Of a stretch of DNA of 64,000 bases, positions 28,413 through 37,819 are shown in pieces. Made by a program: the position numbers and the translations under genes. The stretch is from CAZIKB01 sp964539665 (lineage in GTDB: Bacteria > Zhuqueibacterota > Zhuqueibacteria > Oceanimicrobiales > Oceanimicrobiaceae): assembly GCA_964539665.1 (NCBI GenBank), contig CAZIKB010000011.1, forward strand, positions 13,010 through 77,009, given 5' to 3'. Numbering within the stretch: position 1 is the stretch's first letter; each line of letters starts with the position of its first letter. The notes under the pieces were generated by a model. It saw only the letters and a list, made by a program, of their open reading frames with translations. It ran no database searches and had not been told where the DNA came from.

Positions 28413-29726
28413 TCAATTAAATTTCTTGTTCGGATTAGGGACATATTTGTTAATCCAGTCATAACATGATATACGCGGATGCTTTTGATCAGGATGCATG
28501 TGTCGGTCTGCTTTTGTGGGTAGGTCAGGCGCCACATGATTCATTCTTTCTAATGCCCTTTTAGCATACTGCAAATCTTTCTTTGCAATCTCATACTCGT
28601 CGAAAGCCATTTTGTAAACCAACTTGTCATCAAATTTTATTTTTTCCCTGTCGCGACTGTTTTGACAATTGTAAGCAGCTTTTTCGAAAATCTCGCCGAT
28701 AACAAAATGAGCGTACCCGTAATTTGGATCGATACCTGTTGCTTTGCGTGCAAAACTATAGGCCTTTATGAAATTATTTATTTCTTTATAGCTGGCAGCC
28801 ATTTCACAGAGGACTTTTGTGTGGTCAGGTTTAAGCGATAAAACTTTTTCATAGGTTGAAATTTCTTTCTTAAAATCGCCTGAATTTTGATAAGCGTACC
28901 CTAAAATTTCTAAAGCAAGCAAGTCTTCTGGATTTAAGCGTATCAACTGCTCGAATTTTTCAATGGCCTTTTCATATTTTTCTTGTTTATAATAAGCTTC
29001 ACCTATATTGAATAAAAGCTGAGTATTATCAGGAGCAATTGCCAGTGCTCGCTCGTGTGCTTGCAGCATAGCATCCTGATCACCGAGAGCTTCATATATT
29101 TGTGCCAGAATCATTAAAACATCTGTATTCTTCGGCTCCAGTTCTGCAAGTTTTTCGAAGTACGGAATGGCTTCTTTGTGTTTATTTTGTTTAATTAATA
29201 TACTTCCTGGTGCTCGATAATCATCTGCATGAGTAACCGAGTCAAGTTCAATTGCTTTTTGATACTCTTGAACCGCTTCTTCGTTTTCTTCTTTTGCAGA
29301 TAACACCCATCCAAGCATACGATGGTAATGAGGAGTAGCGGGATATTTTTTCGTACCCAAACGGTAGGTAATTTCAACACTATCTGGTTTTCCAAGCTTT
29401 ATGTAACAATTACCTATTGATTGATAAATAAACGGATGACGGTTAATGGTATCTATTTCGGAGACCTTCCAAAAATGGGGCAATGCATCATTATACATTT
29501 CATGTTTCACGTTTTCGTTTCCAAAGCTCAAAAGCTTTAACATTTCATATTCAAGGGCTTTAGTGAGAGAATCTTGATATGCTTTTTGTTGCTGCGCATT
29601 TAGCTTTCTTGCTTTTGAACCGTCAGTCGTGGCGCAGCCTGTCATCAATAACAAAATAAAAATGAGTATATTCCCCATTGCCAGGAGACAACACAGAATG
29701 TTGGTGGAATTCCGTTTAAATTGCAT
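28413..29726 (-). CDS. TPR-repeat lipoprotein
   Basis: The 437-residue protein has a signal peptide ending in the lipobox LMTGC with the lipidated C31, followed by about eight to nine tetratricopeptide repeats (about 65-345). Clear repeats are AVQEYQKAIELD, AIPYFEKLAELEP, ALAIAPDNTQLLFNIGEAYY and KFEQLIRLNPEDLLALEILG. The end (about 370-437) is basic and not TPR. It is probably an outer-membrane scaffold. It is adjacent to alaS (17 bp), so it may be co-transcribed. No specific function is claimed. Confidence 0.85.
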   Translation of the reverse strand: MQFKRNSTNILCCLLAMGNILIFILLLMTGCATTDGSKARKLNAQQQKAYQDSLTKALEYEMLKLLSFGNENVKHEMYNDALPHFWKVSEIDTINRHPFIYQSIGNCYIKLGKPDSVEITYRLGTKKYPATPHYHRMLGWVLSAKEENEEAVQEYQKAIELDSVTHADDYRAPGSILIKQNKHKEAIPYFEKLAELEPKNTDVLMILAQIYEALGDQDAMLQAHERALAIAPDNTQLLFNIGEAYYKQEKYEKAIEKFEQLIRLNPEDLLALEILGYAYQNSGDFKKEISTYEKVLSLKPDHTKVLCEMAASYKEINNFIKAYSFARKATGIDPNYGYAHFVIGEIFEKAAYNCQNSRDREKIKFDDKLVYKMAFDEYEIAKKDLQYAKRALERMNHVAPDLPTKADRHMHPDQKHPRISCYDWINKYVPNPNKKFN

Positions 29727-29778
29727 AATAATTTCTCAGCTTGAAATTTCGGTCAATCATTTATAAAAACAATATAAT

Positions 29779-30423
29779 TTATGTCCCGCTTTCCAGCCCT
29801 TCTTCAACTGCCTCTTTCACTACATCCCAATCAAAACCCCGACGTATCAGAAAATCCCCAATCCGTTTTTTCTTTTTCCAATGTTCTAAATTTTGATAGT
29901 GTAATTTTTTTTTATCCACCAGATCTCTGGCTCTTTCGCACTGGCTCTTTTCGGCATAGGCTTCCTGTACGGTCTTATCAATGGTCTCGTCATTAATGCC
30001 CTTTAATCTAAGTTCACTTCGCAGCAAATTCTCACCAATGGATCTGTTTATAAGTCGGCTGCGTGCGTATGAAATAGCAAATGCTGAATCATCAATCAGG
30101 TTCACGGATTTTAACTCTGTTACGACCTGCTCTACTAAAGTATTTTCAAATCCTTTTTGAGCTAATTTAATTCTTAATTCTTGCTCGCTGTGTGTGCGCG
30201 CCGCCAAAAATCTGAATGCTTTCTCTTTGACGCGTTTTTTTTCTTCTTGAAATAAGATGTGTGTAATTTGATGTTCTGTAAGGGAATCTCCTTCTTTTAA
30301 ACCAGTTTGAGCAACTATTGCTGCGTCTAAACCAAATGCAAATTCATTGTCGAGAAAAAGCGATAATCGTTTCTTATTTTTCTTTTGATTTTCAATTTTG
30401 GTTATTTTTACTGGATATTCCAC
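29779..30423 (-). CDS. recX: RecA regulatory protein RecX
   Basis: The 214-residue protein is built of three-helix RecX repeats: one near ALRFLAARTHSEQELRIKLAQKGF, the next with LNLIDDSAFAISYARSRL and NLLRSELRLKGI, and the third with GDFLIRRGFDWDVV. An N-terminal segment with two beta strands (about 5-60) is common in FCB-group RecX. RecX modulates RecA filaments, and the gene lies directly downstream of recA (190-bp gap holding a repeat). Confidence 0.92.
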   Translation of the reverse strand: MEYPVKITKIENQKKNKKRLSLFLDNEFAFGLDAAIVAQTGLKEGDSLTEHQITHILFQEEKKRVKEKAFRFLAARTHSEQELRIKLAQKGFENTLVEQVVTELKSVNLIDDSAFAISYARSRLINRSIGENLLRSELRLKGINDETIDKTVQEAYAEKSQCERARDLVDKKKLHYQNLEHWKKKKRIGDFLIRRGFDWDVVKEAVEEGLESGT

Positions 30424-30480
30424 TTGTTTTTATGCCCGCTGTGAAACCGCAAATTTTTGCATTTTAGTAGCTTTGCCCTA

Positions 30481-30560
30481 TGGTGATACGGGGTAGAAGT
30501 ATTAAGGATATAAGGAATAAGTTAGTGATTTACCTTATACTCCTATTACCCTATACCTCA
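30481..30560. repeat. Imperfect inverted repeat between recA and recX
   Basis: A left arm GGATATAAGGAATAAGTTAG (from 30504) and a right arm CCTTATACTCCTATTACCC (from 30533) form an imperfect palindrome. Part of it also resembles AGAAGGAAATAAGTTAG at 21868-21884, so it may belong to a dispersed repeat family. A role as a terminator is possible but the arms are weak. Confidence 0.4.
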
Positions 30561-30613
30561 TAACAACTTTAGCTCACTTTAGTCAATTAAGGCACTTCAG
30601 TCACTTACCATCA

Positions 30614-31690
30614 TTAGTTATGCACTGGCTGCTGAGGCGTGGCAGTTTTATCAGCTTGTGCTGGTTTCTTCGGTGCATTTTCCGCTTTTGGAATTAAGCC
30701 CAGCGCTTCCTGCACCTGCACATTTATTTTTTTGAGCAGGTCCATATTTTGAATTAGATATTGTTTAACGTTTTCCCGGCCCTGACCAAGCCTTTCTTCA
30801 CCATAAGAAAACCAGGTGCCGCTTTTCTGAATAATACTATGTTTGACTGCTGTATCGATGATATCGCCTTCGCGCGAAATACCCGTACCATACATGATAT
30901 CAAATTCGGCATCCCGGAATGGTGGAGCGACTTTGTTTTTAACGACTTTCACTTTGGTGCGATTACCAATAATATTTTCAGAATCTTTTATTGATGCAGT
31001 TCTTCGAATATCCATGCGCACGGATGAATAAAATTTCAACGCTCGACCGCCAGTCGTGGTTTCCGGATTGCCAAACATTACGCCAATTTTTTCCCGAAGT
31101 TGATTAATAAAAATCACACAGGTTTTAGATTTGCTGATAGCTCCTGCCAACTTTCGCATAGCCTGCGACATGAGCCGTGCCTGCAGTCCCATCTGGGCGT
31201 CGCCCATATCTCCTTCGATTTCCGCCCGCGGCACCAACGCCGCTACCGAATCAATGACAATGACATCTAACGCACCGCTGCGCACCAGAGTCTCGGTAAT
31301 TTCAAGAGCTTGCTCGCCGGTATCAGGCTGCGAGATTAGGAGATTTTCGGTGTCCACTCCTAAGTTTTTGGCATACCTTGCATCCAAAGCATGTTCCGCG
31401 TCCACAAATGCCGCCAGCCCTTTGCGTTTTTGTGCTTCCGCAATAATATGCAGAGTTAAAGTAGTTTTACCCGAAGACTCAGGCCCAAAAACCTCTATAA
31501 TTCTGCCACGAGGTACACCTCCAATGCCCAATGCTGCATCCAGCGAGATGGAGCCCGTGGGAATCACTTCGATTCCCGTCGGTCTTTTATCATCACCCAG
31601 GCGCATTATTGAACCCTTACCAAACTGTCGATCAATTTGCGTCATCGCCAGTTCCAAGGCTTTCAACTTTTCATTTTTTTCCTCACTCAT
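30614..31690 (-). CDS. recA: Recombinase RecA
   Basis: The 358-residue protein has Walker A GPESSGKTT at 69-77, the DNA-binding loops with ATTGGRALKFYSSVRMDIRR, and the acidic-free basic C-terminus ending in QPVHN. It performs homologous strand exchange and activates LexA cleavage. The flanking recX, thpR and cinA genes give the context found in many bacteria. It is the strongest candidate to drive the cassette recombination proposed at 57.8-64 kb. Confidence 0.98.
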   Translation of the reverse strand: MSEEKNEKLKALELAMTQIDRQFGKGSIMRLGDDKRPTGIEVIPTGSISLDAALGIGGVPRGRIIEVFGPESSGKTTLTLHIIAEAQKRKGLAAFVDAEHALDARYAKNLGVDTENLLISQPDTGEQALEITETLVRSGALDVIVIDSVAALVPRAEIEGDMGDAQMGLQARLMSQAMRKLAGAISKSKTCVIFINQLREKIGVMFGNPETTTGGRALKFYSSVRMDIRRTASIKDSENIIGNRTKVKVVKNKVAPPFRDAEFDIMYGTGISREGDIIDTAVKHSIIQKSGTWFSYGEERLGQGRENVKQYLIQNMDLLKKINVQVQEALGLIPKAENAPKKPAQADKTATPQQPVHN

Positions 31691-31723
31691 TCGGCCCCTC
31701 CGATTTAATATATGATAATAAAT

Positions 31724-32293
31724 TTACGAAATGTGTGTTAACTCTATTTTTTTAAGTGGTGTATAAACTGCTCCTGTCGGTCGTAAATCACTTTTCATTA
31801 CTACTATTTCCCTGACATGGATTTCGCCACCGACAAAATCATAATTTTTTACCTTTTCAATAAATTGCTTACTCGGTAGTGATTTCACTCTCCCAATGGT
31901 TAAATGGGGTGTAAACTTTCTATTTTCTTTCGTAAATCCCAGGCTGCTTAGTTCATTTTCTATATTCCGGGCTATTTCCCTGAACTGCTCTAACGCATTT
32001 TCAACACCCACCCAGAGAACTCTTGGACGTCTAAAATTTGGGAAAGCGCCCAGATTTTTGACGTGAGCCGTAAATGCGGGCGTATCCTTTGCAATATTAT
32101 TAATAACTCCTGCAATTGGCTCAATTTTATTTTCTTCTACAGCCCCTAAAAATTTCATAGTTAAATGGATGTTTGTAGGCTTATTCCAGCTAATTCGTTC
32201 TTTTGCCTTTTTTAAATCTTCCTGTACATGCGCAATTTCCCGGTGCACCGATTCGTTAATTTCAATCGCGATAAATGTACGTATTTCTGACAA
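31724..32293 (-). CDS. thpR: RNA 2',3'-cyclic phosphodiesterase ThpR (2H family)
   Basis: The 189-residue protein carries the two HxT motifs of the 2H phosphoesterases: H43-L-T45 in NIHLTMKFLG and H130-L-T132 in TPHLTIGRV. It opens 2',3'-cyclic phosphates and can act in RNA ligation or repair. Location between cinA and recA is a known arrangement. Confidence 0.93.
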   Translation of the reverse strand: MSEIRTFIAIEINESVHREIAHVQEDLKKAKERISWNKPTNIHLTMKFLGAVEENKIEPIAGVINNIAKDTPAFTAHVKNLGAFPNFRRPRVLWVGVENALEQFREIARNIENELSSLGFTKENRKFTPHLTIGRVKSLPSKQFIEKVKNYDFVGGEIHVREIVVMKSDLRPTGAVYTPLKKIELTHIS

Positions 32294-32505
32294 GTTTTAA
32301 AACCTCTCAATGAATATACATTGAACACCAAAATATAATAAAACAAAATGTAATAAGCAAAATAATTGCTGTAAAAAAGTCAGTTTGCGATTATTGAAGA
32401 GATATTTTTCAATCTTAGCATCCGTTGGATTCATCAATCTTTTGGTAATAGTTGGGATTTGAAATTCACTTGAAATTTGTGATTTGTTGCTGGCGCTTTA
32501 GAGCA

Positions 32506-33735
32506 TCAGGGAGTCAATTCTTTTCGCAATAAATTCAGCGCCATTTGCACTGTTCGTTCTTTGTTGGATAAGCGGTCGTTAAAGAAAAGGCGCTTTTTGC
32601 TAAAAGAGCCATTTGCTGTTGCCATGCCAACATAAACTAAACCAACAGGCTTGTCTTTGGTGCCGCCGGTTGGCCCGGCTATGCCGGTGGTTGAAACGCC
32701 AAAATCCGCTCCGCTTATTTTTGTTACGCCTTCCGCCATAGCAACCGCTGTTTCGTCGCTTACGGCTCCAAACTTATCCAGGGTACTTGCGGGTACCTGC
32801 AGTATATCCATTTTAGCTTGATTACTGTACGCCACAACGCCTCTTTCAAAATAATTCGAGCTGCCAGAGATATTAGTCAGTTTGTTGGCAAGCAAACCTC
32901 CAGTGCAGGACTCGGCCACGGCTACGGTCATTTTGTTTTCAAGCAATAATCGGGCAACCACTTCTTCCAAATTTTCCTGATCATGGCCATAAACATATTT
33001 GCCTGCCTTTTCATAACAAATCTCCAGAGCTTTCGATAACTTACTTTGGCACTCGGTTGGATTATTTCCCCGTACAGTCAATCGGATATCCACGCCGGAA
33101 TATTTTGGCAGAAACGCAACTTTTGCGAATTCTTCAATTTTATTAATATCGCCCATTCGTTCAAACAGGGTGGATTCAGCAATGCCTGTGGTTCGGATGG
33201 TTTTCTGCAGGATGGTCTGGCCGGAGCCTTTGAGCATTGGAAACAGCGTAGTTTCGCATATTGCTTTCATTTCAGCGGGCACACCTGGAAGTATGAAGCA
33301 TCTTTTGCCATGCCTCTTAAATAGTAATCCCGGAGCTGTGCCAGCCGGATTGTCAATAATTTGTGCTTTATCAGGAACAAGCGCCTGTTCTTCATTGACG
33401 GCCGCCATTTTGATGCCACGCGATTCGAACGCTCGTTTGAGTTTGTTTAAAATTTCTGGTTTAAATATTAATTTCGATTTAAAATATTCTGCGGCTACTT
33501 TTTTGGTAATATCATCATGTGTGGGACCTAATCCACCGGTAGCAATGATGACATCGCTTCTCTGCATAGCCATAGCCAACGCGCTTTTCAAATCCTCGGC
33601 CTGGTCACCAACAGTAGTCACCCATTTCATCTCCACACCGCAAGCTGTGAGATGTTTACCTAAATAGGAGGCGTTGGTGTTTACAATTTGCCCGATAATC
33701 AGTTCGTCCCCAATTGAAATAATTTCACCAGTCAT
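32506..33735 (-). CDS. cinA: CinA: ADP-ribose pyrophosphatase and NMN deamidase
   Basis: The 409-residue protein is the two-domain CinA. The N-terminal COG1058 domain has EIISIGDELIIGQIVNTNA and the MoCF-like GGLGPTHDDITK loop. The C-terminal PncC-type domain (about 250-409) has the nucleophile region AVAESCTGGLLANKLT and STTGIAGPTGGTKDKPVG. It recycles pyridine nucleotides. It overlaps pgpA by 4 bp. Confidence 0.95.
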   Translation of the reverse strand: MTGEIISIGDELIIGQIVNTNASYLGKHLTACGVEMKWVTTVGDQAEDLKSALAMAMQRSDVIIATGGLGPTHDDITKKVAAEYFKSKLIFKPEILNKLKRAFESRGIKMAAVNEEQALVPDKAQIIDNPAGTAPGLLFKRHGKRCFILPGVPAEMKAICETTLFPMLKGSGQTILQKTIRTTGIAESTLFERMGDINKIEEFAKVAFLPKYSGVDIRLTVRGNNPTECQSKLSKALEICYEKAGKYVYGHDQENLEEVVARLLLENKMTVAVAESCTGGLLANKLTNISGSSNYFERGVVAYSNQAKMDILQVPASTLDKFGAVSDETAVAMAEGVTKISGADFGVSTTGIAGPTGGTKDKPVGLVYVGMATANGSFSKKRLFFNDRLSNKERTVQMALNLLRKELTP

Positions 33736-34190
33736 AGAATTTTTGTTACTATTAAAAAAATCAATCTCAGACTAATTGCTCCATAAATTCCTGCAACCAC
33801 ATCATCCATCATAACCCCCCAGCCTTGCGGCAGCCGTTCTGCATCTTTTGCGGGAAAGAATTTATAAATGTCAAATAATCTGAAAAGTATGAATCCAATT
33901 ATAAGCCAGATAATATTTTTTTCAAATAAAAAGAAAGTAATTAAAGTACCGACGATTTCGTCTATTACAATTATTTGATTATCTTTTGTTTTTGACTGCT
34001 TCTCGACTTCTGTTGCTGACCATACACCAACAAAAAATAATATGATAATGAAAAATAATAAATAGATCGATTCGCTTCCAGGAATAGCCCAATATAAAAA
34101 AAGCCCCAAAAAACTCCCCACGGTACCGGGGAAAAACGGGGCATATCCTGAGTAAAAGCCTGTCGCAATTATGCGGGAAATTAAATTCAT
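33732..34190 (-). CDS. pgpA: Phosphatidylglycerophosphatase A
   Basis: The 152-residue membrane protein has the PgpA signature: SGYAPFFPGTVGSFLGL at the start, the acidic DEIVGTL in the middle and FRLFDIYKFFPAKDAERLPQG with VMMDDVVAGIYGA at the end. It removes the phosphate from phosphatidylglycerophosphate. It lies directly next to pgsA (no gap), so the two steps of phosphatidylglycerol synthesis are encoded together. Confidence 0.94.
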   Translation of the reverse strand: MNLISRIIATGFYSGYAPFFPGTVGSFLGLFLYWAIPGSESIYLLFFIIILFFVGVWSATEVEKQSKTKDNQIIVIDEIVGTLITFFLFEKNIIWLIIGFILFRLFDIYKFFPAKDAERLPQGWGVMMDDVVAGIYGAISLRLIFLIVTKIL

Positions 34191-34814
34191 TTATCGAACA
34201 TTGGTCGGCACAAATACACGATAAAAAGCGATGGCCATGCTTTTAATGTAGTTCCAGTTTTCAATAATGTAACTAACACCGGTAGCTACTGTAAAAACGG
34301 TTACAAATAACATTAGATTTCCGATTAGATCCCAATTCTCAAAAGTTACTAAATAGGCCGGTGCATTTTCTAATCCTGCATAACTTTCTTTCATCAGCAT
34401 CCAGATGAAGATCAGGTATATAGCCCCCATTTGAAAGGCGGTCTTCCATTTTGCAATATTTTTTGTTGCAAGCGGTCTTTTTTTAGAAATAGCGTAGGAC
34501 CTTAAACCAGTAATCAATATATCTCTTAATGCAATTGCCACAAACATCCACAATTTCACATAACCAAGATATGTGAACATTCCAAAGGCAGTTGAAATTA
34601 ATAATTTATCTGCAAGCGGATCTAAATAAATACCAGTCGAGGTTATATTGCCGTATTTCCTGGCTACATAACCATCATACCAATCGGTGAAAGCAGCAAC
34701 AACAAAGACAAAAAGAGAAAAATATTTAAAATACACGTCTTCGAATGTTAAGAGTACAGCAAACAACGGGGTTAAAATTATTCGAAAAACGGTCAATTGA
34801 TTAGGATAGGACAT
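34191..34814 (-). CDS. pgsA: CDP-diacylglycerol-glycerol-3-phosphate phosphatidyltransferase
   Basis: The 207-residue membrane enzyme shows the complete CDP-alcohol phosphotransferase motif D44-x2-D47-G48-x2-A51-R52-x8-G61-x3-D65-x3-D69. It makes phosphatidylglycerophosphate from CDP-diacylglycerol and sn-glycerol-3-phosphate. It is followed immediately by pgpA. Together they show that normal bacterial G3P lipids are made alongside whatever the GGGP synthase produces. Confidence 0.93.
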   Translation of the reverse strand: MSYPNQLTVFRIILTPLFAVLLTFEDVYFKYFSLFVFVVAAFTDWYDGYVARKYGNITSTGIYLDPLADKLLISTAFGMFTYLGYVKLWMFVAIALRDILITGLRSYAISKKRPLATKNIAKWKTAFQMGAIYLIFIWMLMKESYAGLENAPAYLVTFENWDLIGNLMLFVTVFTVATGVSYIIENWNYIKSMAIAFYRVFVPTNVR

Positions 34815-34860
34815 AAGAAGTCTCTCTGTTAAATTATTTATTATTGCATTATGCTACTCC

Positions 34861-35457
34861 CTAAAGAGCAACTCTTCCTTCCAGGGCCCGGGTCAAAGTT
34901 ATTTCATCCGCGTATTCTATATCGCTGCCGACAGGAATTCCACGCGCAATGCGTGACAGTTTGATGTCTAAGGGTTTAATTAACTTTTCTAAATATAAAG
35001 AAGTTGCCTCACCTTCAGCATTTGGATTAGAAGCAATAATCACTTCTCTCACCGTACTGTTTAACCGTGATATAAGTTCTTTAATGTGCAAATCCTCTGG
35101 CCCAATTCCTTCGAGTGGTGACAATGCACCTCCCAAAACGTGGAATAATCCTTTATACTCACCAGTTTTTTCCAATGCCAGAACATCGTTTGCTTCTTCG
35201 ACAACACAAATAAGACCTCGGTCTCTTTGTTCGCTTACGCATATGTGACAGGGTTCTGTTTCAGTAATGTTAAAGCATACAGAACAAAAAATAACTTTTT
35301 CTTTTATTGCAATTAAAGCCTCAGCAAGTTGGTTAACTTCATATTTTGAAGATTTAAGAAGAAAAAATACTAACCTCTGTGCTGATTTTCTACCAATTCC
35401 AGGCAGTTTGGAAAATTCTGAAATAGCTTTTTCTACCGAAATCGAAGGATACTGCAT
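34861..35457 (-). CDS. recR: Recombination mediator RecR
   Basis: The 198-residue protein has a helix-hairpin-helix (LPGIGRKSAQRLVFFLL, 18-34), a four-cysteine zinc site (C58, C61, C70, C73) and a Toprim domain (about 81-170) with VVEEANDVLALEKTGEYKG. It loads RecA onto gaps with RecO and RecF. The dnaX-ybaB-recR order is a widely conserved operon. Confidence 0.97.
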   Translation of the reverse strand: MQYPSISVEKAISEFSKLPGIGRKSAQRLVFFLLKSSKYEVNQLAEALIAIKEKVIFCSVCFNITETEPCHICVSEQRDRGLICVVEEANDVLALEKTGEYKGLFHVLGGALSPLEGIGPEDLHIKELISRLNSTVREVIIASNPNAEGEATSLYLEKLIKPLDIKLSRIARGIPVGSDIEYADEITLTRALEGRVAL

Positions 35458-35493
35458 TTGCTATGCGTTTGTTTTAGACTAAAATTAAAACAA

Positions 35494-35832
35494 TCATAAT
35501 CCGGGAATTTTAAAGCCAGGGGGTAAATTCCCAAGCATTCCGCCCGCCGCTTTGCCCATTTCCTGTGATGCTAATTCCTGGGCATTATGAAGCGCTTGAT
35601 TGATAGCTGCCACGACAAGGTCTTCCAACATCTCTATATCATCAGGATCCACTACTTCTTTATCTATATGGATTTCTAAAATTTCCTGTTTACCATTAGC
35701 AACCGCGGTAACCATTCCGCCACCAGCGCTGCCTTCCGCCTGCAAACCGCCAAGTTCTTCCTGAACTTTTTGCATTTTATCTTGCATTTTTTGGGCTTGT
35801 TTCAATAAATCACCCATACCCGGCTTTGCCAT
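35494..35832 (-). CDS. ybaB: Nucleoid-associated protein, YbaB/EbfC family
   Basis: The 112-residue protein has the N-terminal coiled helix (GDLLKQAQKMQDKMQKVQEE), the glycine-rich GSAGGGMVTAVANGKQEILE strand pair, and the closing helix with NQALHNAQELASQEMGK. It binds DNA as a dimer. It sits between dnaX and recR with gaps of 36-38 bp. Confidence 0.95.
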   Translation of the reverse strand: MAKPGMGDLLKQAQKMQDKMQKVQEELGGLQAEGSAGGGMVTAVANGKQEILEIHIDKEVVDPDDIEMLEDLVVAAINQALHNAQELASQEMGKAAGGMLGNLPPGFKIPGL

Positions 35833-35870
35833 ATTTTTCTCCTTGCTATATATTTTATTTTGAAATTTGC

Positions 35871-37577
35871 TTAACTTACTATTTCTCCATCAAACATCTC
35901 AATCACTTTTTTTATAATTGGAATTTGTAATGTACTCTCATTCTCTGTTTGATTTGGATTAGTCGTTTCAGGTTTATTATTTGCAATTATTCCCTTAAAT
36001 TCTTCGCTTTCATTCTTTTTGCAATGGATTTTTATTATTAATCCCGTTTGATTACAAATAACGGTTTGAATGAGTTGTTTGTTCTGATTAATAGTATTAA
36101 TATGAAAACCATTTTCTTTACCAAATGATACTTCCAAAATACCATCCTGTATTTTGGTAGGATAGCCTTCATTTAAAAATGAACCTAAATGTATCTTTTT
36201 ACTTCTTACTTCTTCAATTATTGCTGACCACTTCTCTTTAATGATCCCTAATGAAGCTATTTCAACCTCATCATTTGGAACGGGCTTTCCAACTTTTTGA
36301 ACTGTCTGATTTGATTGTATAGTCGCAATTTTGTCATTAACCACAGGAACAACTTGCTTTATGGAAGATAATCCAGAATTATAATCCGATAATTTTAAAT
36401 TTCCCGATGATTCAATTGAATTGCCGGATGTTGAGCTTGTTGATTTTTTCAGTTCGTCAATGTGAGTTAAAAGCCGATCCAGCTCTACACTTTTCTCCAT
36501 TTGAATCATTTTCACCAGCAACATCTCTAATATAATCTTTGGGTTGGAACTACGTTTTATCTGGTAACTGGTTTCAGAAGACAACTTAATTAATCGTAGC
36601 AAGTCGGTTTCTGTAAAATATTTCGATGTTTCCTGGAATTTTGGACCAAAAGTTTCCAAACCTTCTAATAAATCCATCTTATTGGTTGCCTTTAAAACCA
36701 GAATATTTCTAAAATGTTCAGTTAATCCATTTAAAAATTCCGCCAGATCATAGCCTTGTTTAAATACCTTTCCTACCAGGTTTAATCCGGCCGCTATATC
36801 TTTATTTGACAGACAATCAGTACATTCGAAAAACAACTCCTGGTCAATAATTCCCAATAATTCTGTTAATTCATTTATGCTAACGTTTTGACCGCAGAAA
36901 GAAACTATCTGATCTAACAAGCTTTGACTGTCCCGCATACTGCCATCAGATTTCTTTGCAATCAGGTAAAGAGACTCTTCATCGATTTGAATCTTTTCTG
37001 CTGTACAAATTTTATGCAGCTGTTCCACGATTTCATTTAGAGGAATTCTTCTGAAATCATAAAGCTGGCAGCGAGATATAATTGTGGCAGGCAATTTGTG
37101 CGACTCAGTGGTTGCAAAGATAAACAGTACTTTTGCTGGCGGTTCTTCCAATGTTTTCAGAAGCGCATTAAACGCTTCAGGTGTTAACATGTGGACTTCA
37201 TCGATTATATATATTTTATATTTACCTTTGACGGCTGCGTACTTGAGATTTCCTCTTAAATTTCGAACGTCTTCAATGCCGCGGTTTGATGCGCCATCAA
37301 TTTCGAAAACCTCGAGGCTTTGGCTTGTGGTAATTTCTTTACAACTTGAACATTCGTTGCAGGGCGTCGGCGTTGGGCCGCTTTCACAATTAATGGCTTT
37401 GGCAAAAATTCTGGCGGTTGTTGTTTTACCTATCCCTCTTGGGCCGGAAAATAGATATGCGGATGCCAGTCGATTATTTTTGATGGCATTCATAAGGGTT
37501 GTCGTAACATGATTTTGAGCTACAACATCTTCAAACTGTAAAGGTCGCCACTTTCTCGCTAAAACCAGATAAGACAT
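35871..37577 (-). CDS. dnaX: DNA polymerase III gamma/tau subunit
   Basis: The 568-residue clamp-loader ATPase has Walker A GPRGIGKT at 45-52, a four-Cys zinc module (C64, C73, C76, C79), Walker B IIDEVHML and the SRC motif in IISRCQLYDF. Domain III follows to about 370. The C-terminal 200 residues are a Ser/Asn/Lys-rich linker and a tau-like tail. No convincing frameshift signal for a short gamma form was seen, so probably only tau is made. Confidence 0.95.
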   Translation of the reverse strand: MSYLVLARKWRPLQFEDVVAQNHVTTTLMNAIKNNRLASAYLFSGPRGIGKTTTARIFAKAINCESGPTPTPCNECSSCKEITTSQSLEVFEIDGASNRGIEDVRNLRGNLKYAAVKGKYKIYIIDEVHMLTPEAFNALLKTLEEPPAKVLFIFATTESHKLPATIISRCQLYDFRRIPLNEIVEQLHKICTAEKIQIDEESLYLIAKKSDGSMRDSQSLLDQIVSFCGQNVSINELTELLGIIDQELFFECTDCLSNKDIAAGLNLVGKVFKQGYDLAEFLNGLTEHFRNILVLKATNKMDLLEGLETFGPKFQETSKYFTETDLLRLIKLSSETSYQIKRSSNPKIILEMLLVKMIQMEKSVELDRLLTHIDELKKSTSSTSGNSIESSGNLKLSDYNSGLSSIKQVVPVVNDKIATIQSNQTVQKVGKPVPNDEVEIASLGIIKEKWSAIIEEVRSKKIHLGSFLNEGYPTKIQDGILEVSFGKENGFHINTINQNKQLIQTVICNQTGLIIKIHCKKNESEEFKGIIANNKPETTNPNQTENESTLQIPIIKKVIEMFDGEIVS

Positions 37578-37631
37578 CCGATATTCCCTCCTTTGTAACT
37601 ATTATTTCACGCTTCGCAAAATACACATAAA

Positions 37632-37740
37632 TGTCATTCAGAGCGACCTTTGGGAGCGAAGAATCTGAGATCACTAACATTGTTTAAATCCGATAATTTT
37701 TGGTCACAGACTCGTCGTCACTTCGTTCCTCAAAATGACA
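37632..37740. repeat. Terminal-inverted-repeat element (MITE-like)
   Basis: The 109-bp stretch begins TGTCATTCAGAGCGA and ends GAGGAACGAAG-type sequence in reverse complement, closing with AAAATGACA. The ends are inverted copies of about 15 bp (TGTCATTyTGAGsGA type). The same terminal sequence occurs at 21931-21971. It lies between dnaX and the SRP RNA and encodes nothing. Confidence 0.65.
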
Positions 37741-37819
37741 GAAAAAGAGCATTTTGCAGTAGTCTATCTATTATTTAAATACAATATAATAGAAATTTCA
37801 TAAAAAGCAAATATCAATC

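Noticed and set aside
36400..36480. Programmed frameshift in dnaX for a gamma form
   Set aside because: A run of six A residues exists (CTG AAA AAA TCA) but it is not in the phase of the A AAA AAG slippery motif and no stem-loop follows.
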